DNA of 10,439 nt from UBA2093 sp049454855 (GTDB lineage: Bacteria; Actinomycetota; Acidimicrobiia; Acidimicrobiales; Ilumatobacteraceae): contig JBMUAQ010000078.1 of the NCBI GenBank assembly GCA_049454855.1, positions 1-10,439 of the forward strand, written 5' to 3'. Shown in pieces: positions 9,476 through 10,439 of this stretch. The position numbers were made by a program, and so were the translations under genes. How positions within the stretch are numbered: position 1 is the first letter of the stretch; the number at the start of each line of letters is the position of its first letter. The notes beneath the pieces are model-generated. The model did no database searches, was not told the origin of the DNA, and was given only the letters and a program-made list of their open reading frames with translations.

Positions 9476-10439
9476 CGCGCCGGACCTCGATCGAGGAAAC
9501 CCAGAACACCAGCCGGGAAGACCATGACGACGAGAATGAGCAGCGCACCGATCACGAAGATCCAGGTGTCGAGCATGGTGCCCGACAAGGTGGCCGTGAG
9601 GTGCTGCAGCACGACCGTCCCGACGATGGGGCCGAGGAGTGTTCCACGTCCACCGAGTGCGACCCAGAGAAGAACCTGCGTCGACGCGGCCACTCCGACG
9701 GCAGCCGGAGTGATGATTCCCTCGTGCACGTAGAAGAAGGCTCCGCCAACCGCGGCCATGGCCGCCGACAGAGCGAAGACCTCGATCTTGATCGATGGCA
9801 CGTCGTAACCGAGGAGGTCGACACGATCCTCGTTCTCGCGAATTCCGCGCACGACCAAGCCGATTCGGCGGGAGACGAAGATTCGAACGAGCACATACAC
9901 GATGACGAGCGCGATTCCGGCGAGCCAATAGAAACCACGACCCCGGTGCAGATCGAGACCGAACAACTCGAAGCGTTCGCTGAAGAGAATGCCGTTCTGA
10001 CCGCCGGTGACCTGGCCGCCGGCACGGGCGTACTGCTCGAGAAGGTATGCGACGGCCAGCGTGATGACCGCGAGCTCGACCCCTCGCATGGGATACGGAC
10101 CGCGAAATGCGAGAGTCGACAACAAGAAAGCGAAGAGCGCGACGCACAGCACGGCCAATCCGATGGCCGGCCAGAGCGGCAGAGGAAGGAACCAGCCGGC
10201 GCGCTCGGTGAAGATCGCGACCAGGTAACCACTGGCTCCGAAGAAGGCGGCGTGACCGAACGTGAGGACTCCTCCGAATCCCCAGATGAGATCGACCGAG
10301 ATGGCGAAGATCGCCCAGGTGAAGTAGCGGCCGAACCGGTCGATCAGGAAGACGTCGGACGCGATGAAAGGGAGCGCGAGCAGAACGACGCCGATGATCA
10401 CTTCGGCGTAGCGAACTTTCTTCGAGCGAGAGATGCTGG
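9472..10439 (-). CDS. ABC transporter permease, UrtC/LivM type (5' end beyond window)
   Basis: This is the second membrane subunit of the importer. Hydrophobic segments alternate with loops; landmarks are VDLIWGFGGVLTFGHAAFFG near the start, VTGGQNGI, the coupling region VVRGIRENEDRVDLLGYDVP, and WVALGGRGTLLGPIVG near the C-terminus. The DLIWG, RENEDRVDLLGYD and VALGGRGTL wording favours UrtC over LivM as I recall them. A GTG at 10401 could start a 309-residue protein, but the frame stays open to the window edge and encodes a basic stretch (SRSKKVRYAE) just before the first membrane segment, as expected of a cytoplasmic N-terminus. The real start is therefore probably outside. It is the most upstream operon gene visible; a substrate-binding protein gene may precede it. 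Confidence 0.9.
   Translation of the reverse strand, partial: SISRSKKVRYAEVIIGVVLLALPFIASDVFLIDRFGRYFTWAIFAISVDLIWGFGGVLTFGHAAFFGASGYLVAIFTERAGWFLPLPLWPAIGLAVLCVALFAFLLSTLAFRGPYPMRGVELAVITLAVAYLLEQYARAGGQVTGGQNGILFSERFELFGLDLHRGRGFYWLAGIALVIVYVLVRIFVSRRIGLVVRGIRENEDRVDLLGYDVPSIKIEVFALSAAMAAVGGAFFYVHEGIITPAAVGVAASTQVLLWVALGGRGTLLGPIVGTVVLQHLTATLSGTMLDTWIFVIGALLILVVMVFPAGVLGFLDRGPAR

Noticed and set aside
8751..9548. N-terminal extension of the E/F-type ATPase frame
   Set aside because: It overlaps the D/G-type ATPase in another frame, is Arg/Ser-rich, and the ATG at 8750 with an ATGA overlap gives the normal family length.

Overview
The window looks like high-GC Actinomycetota DNA. The RpoB core, the L7/L12 and L11 sequences, and a NusG with an acidic tail before its NGN domain all fit that phylum. 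Acidimicrobiia (Ilumatobacter-like) is a plausible but unproven placement. All genes but one are on the minus strand.

Positions 1 to about 6650 hold the conserved ribosomal/transcription cluster. In transcription order (right to left) it is nusG (missing its 5' end), rplK, rplA, rplJ, rplL and rpoB (3' end cut by the window edge). A folded RNA with a kink-turn-like bulge lies between rplA and rplJ, where the autoregulatory L10 leader is expected. The 301-base rplL-rpoB gap is rich in GC hairpins and fits an attenuator or processing region. The rpoB rifampicin pocket has Asn where rifampicin-sensitive bacteria have Ser531 (E. coli numbering).

At about 6640-6660 the picture breaks. NusG runs out of coding sequence before any start codon, and secE, its usual upstream neighbour, is absent. 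On the opposite strand a nicotinamidase (PncA-like) gene begins at the same point without its first ~18 residues, which carry the catalytic Asp. Two unrelated genes, head to head, each lost their 5' end at one spot. This is the most notable thing in the window and most likely marks a chimeric join through a short shared GC-rich sequence, or else a real deletion/rearrangement.

From about 6643 to the right edge there is the truncated nicotinamidase (plus strand). Convergent with it is a tightly overlapping four-gene ABC importer operon of the urea/branched-chain amino acid (HAAT) family: UrtC/LivM-type permease (cut by the right edge), UrtD/LivG-type ATPase, UrtE/LivF-type ATPase and UrtB/LivH-type permease. 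Several motifs favour the urea-transporter branch, but the gene order C-D-E-B is not the usual urtABCDE order and no substrate-binding protein is in view. I see no wholly new system, mobile element, CRISPR array, tRNA or rRNA.
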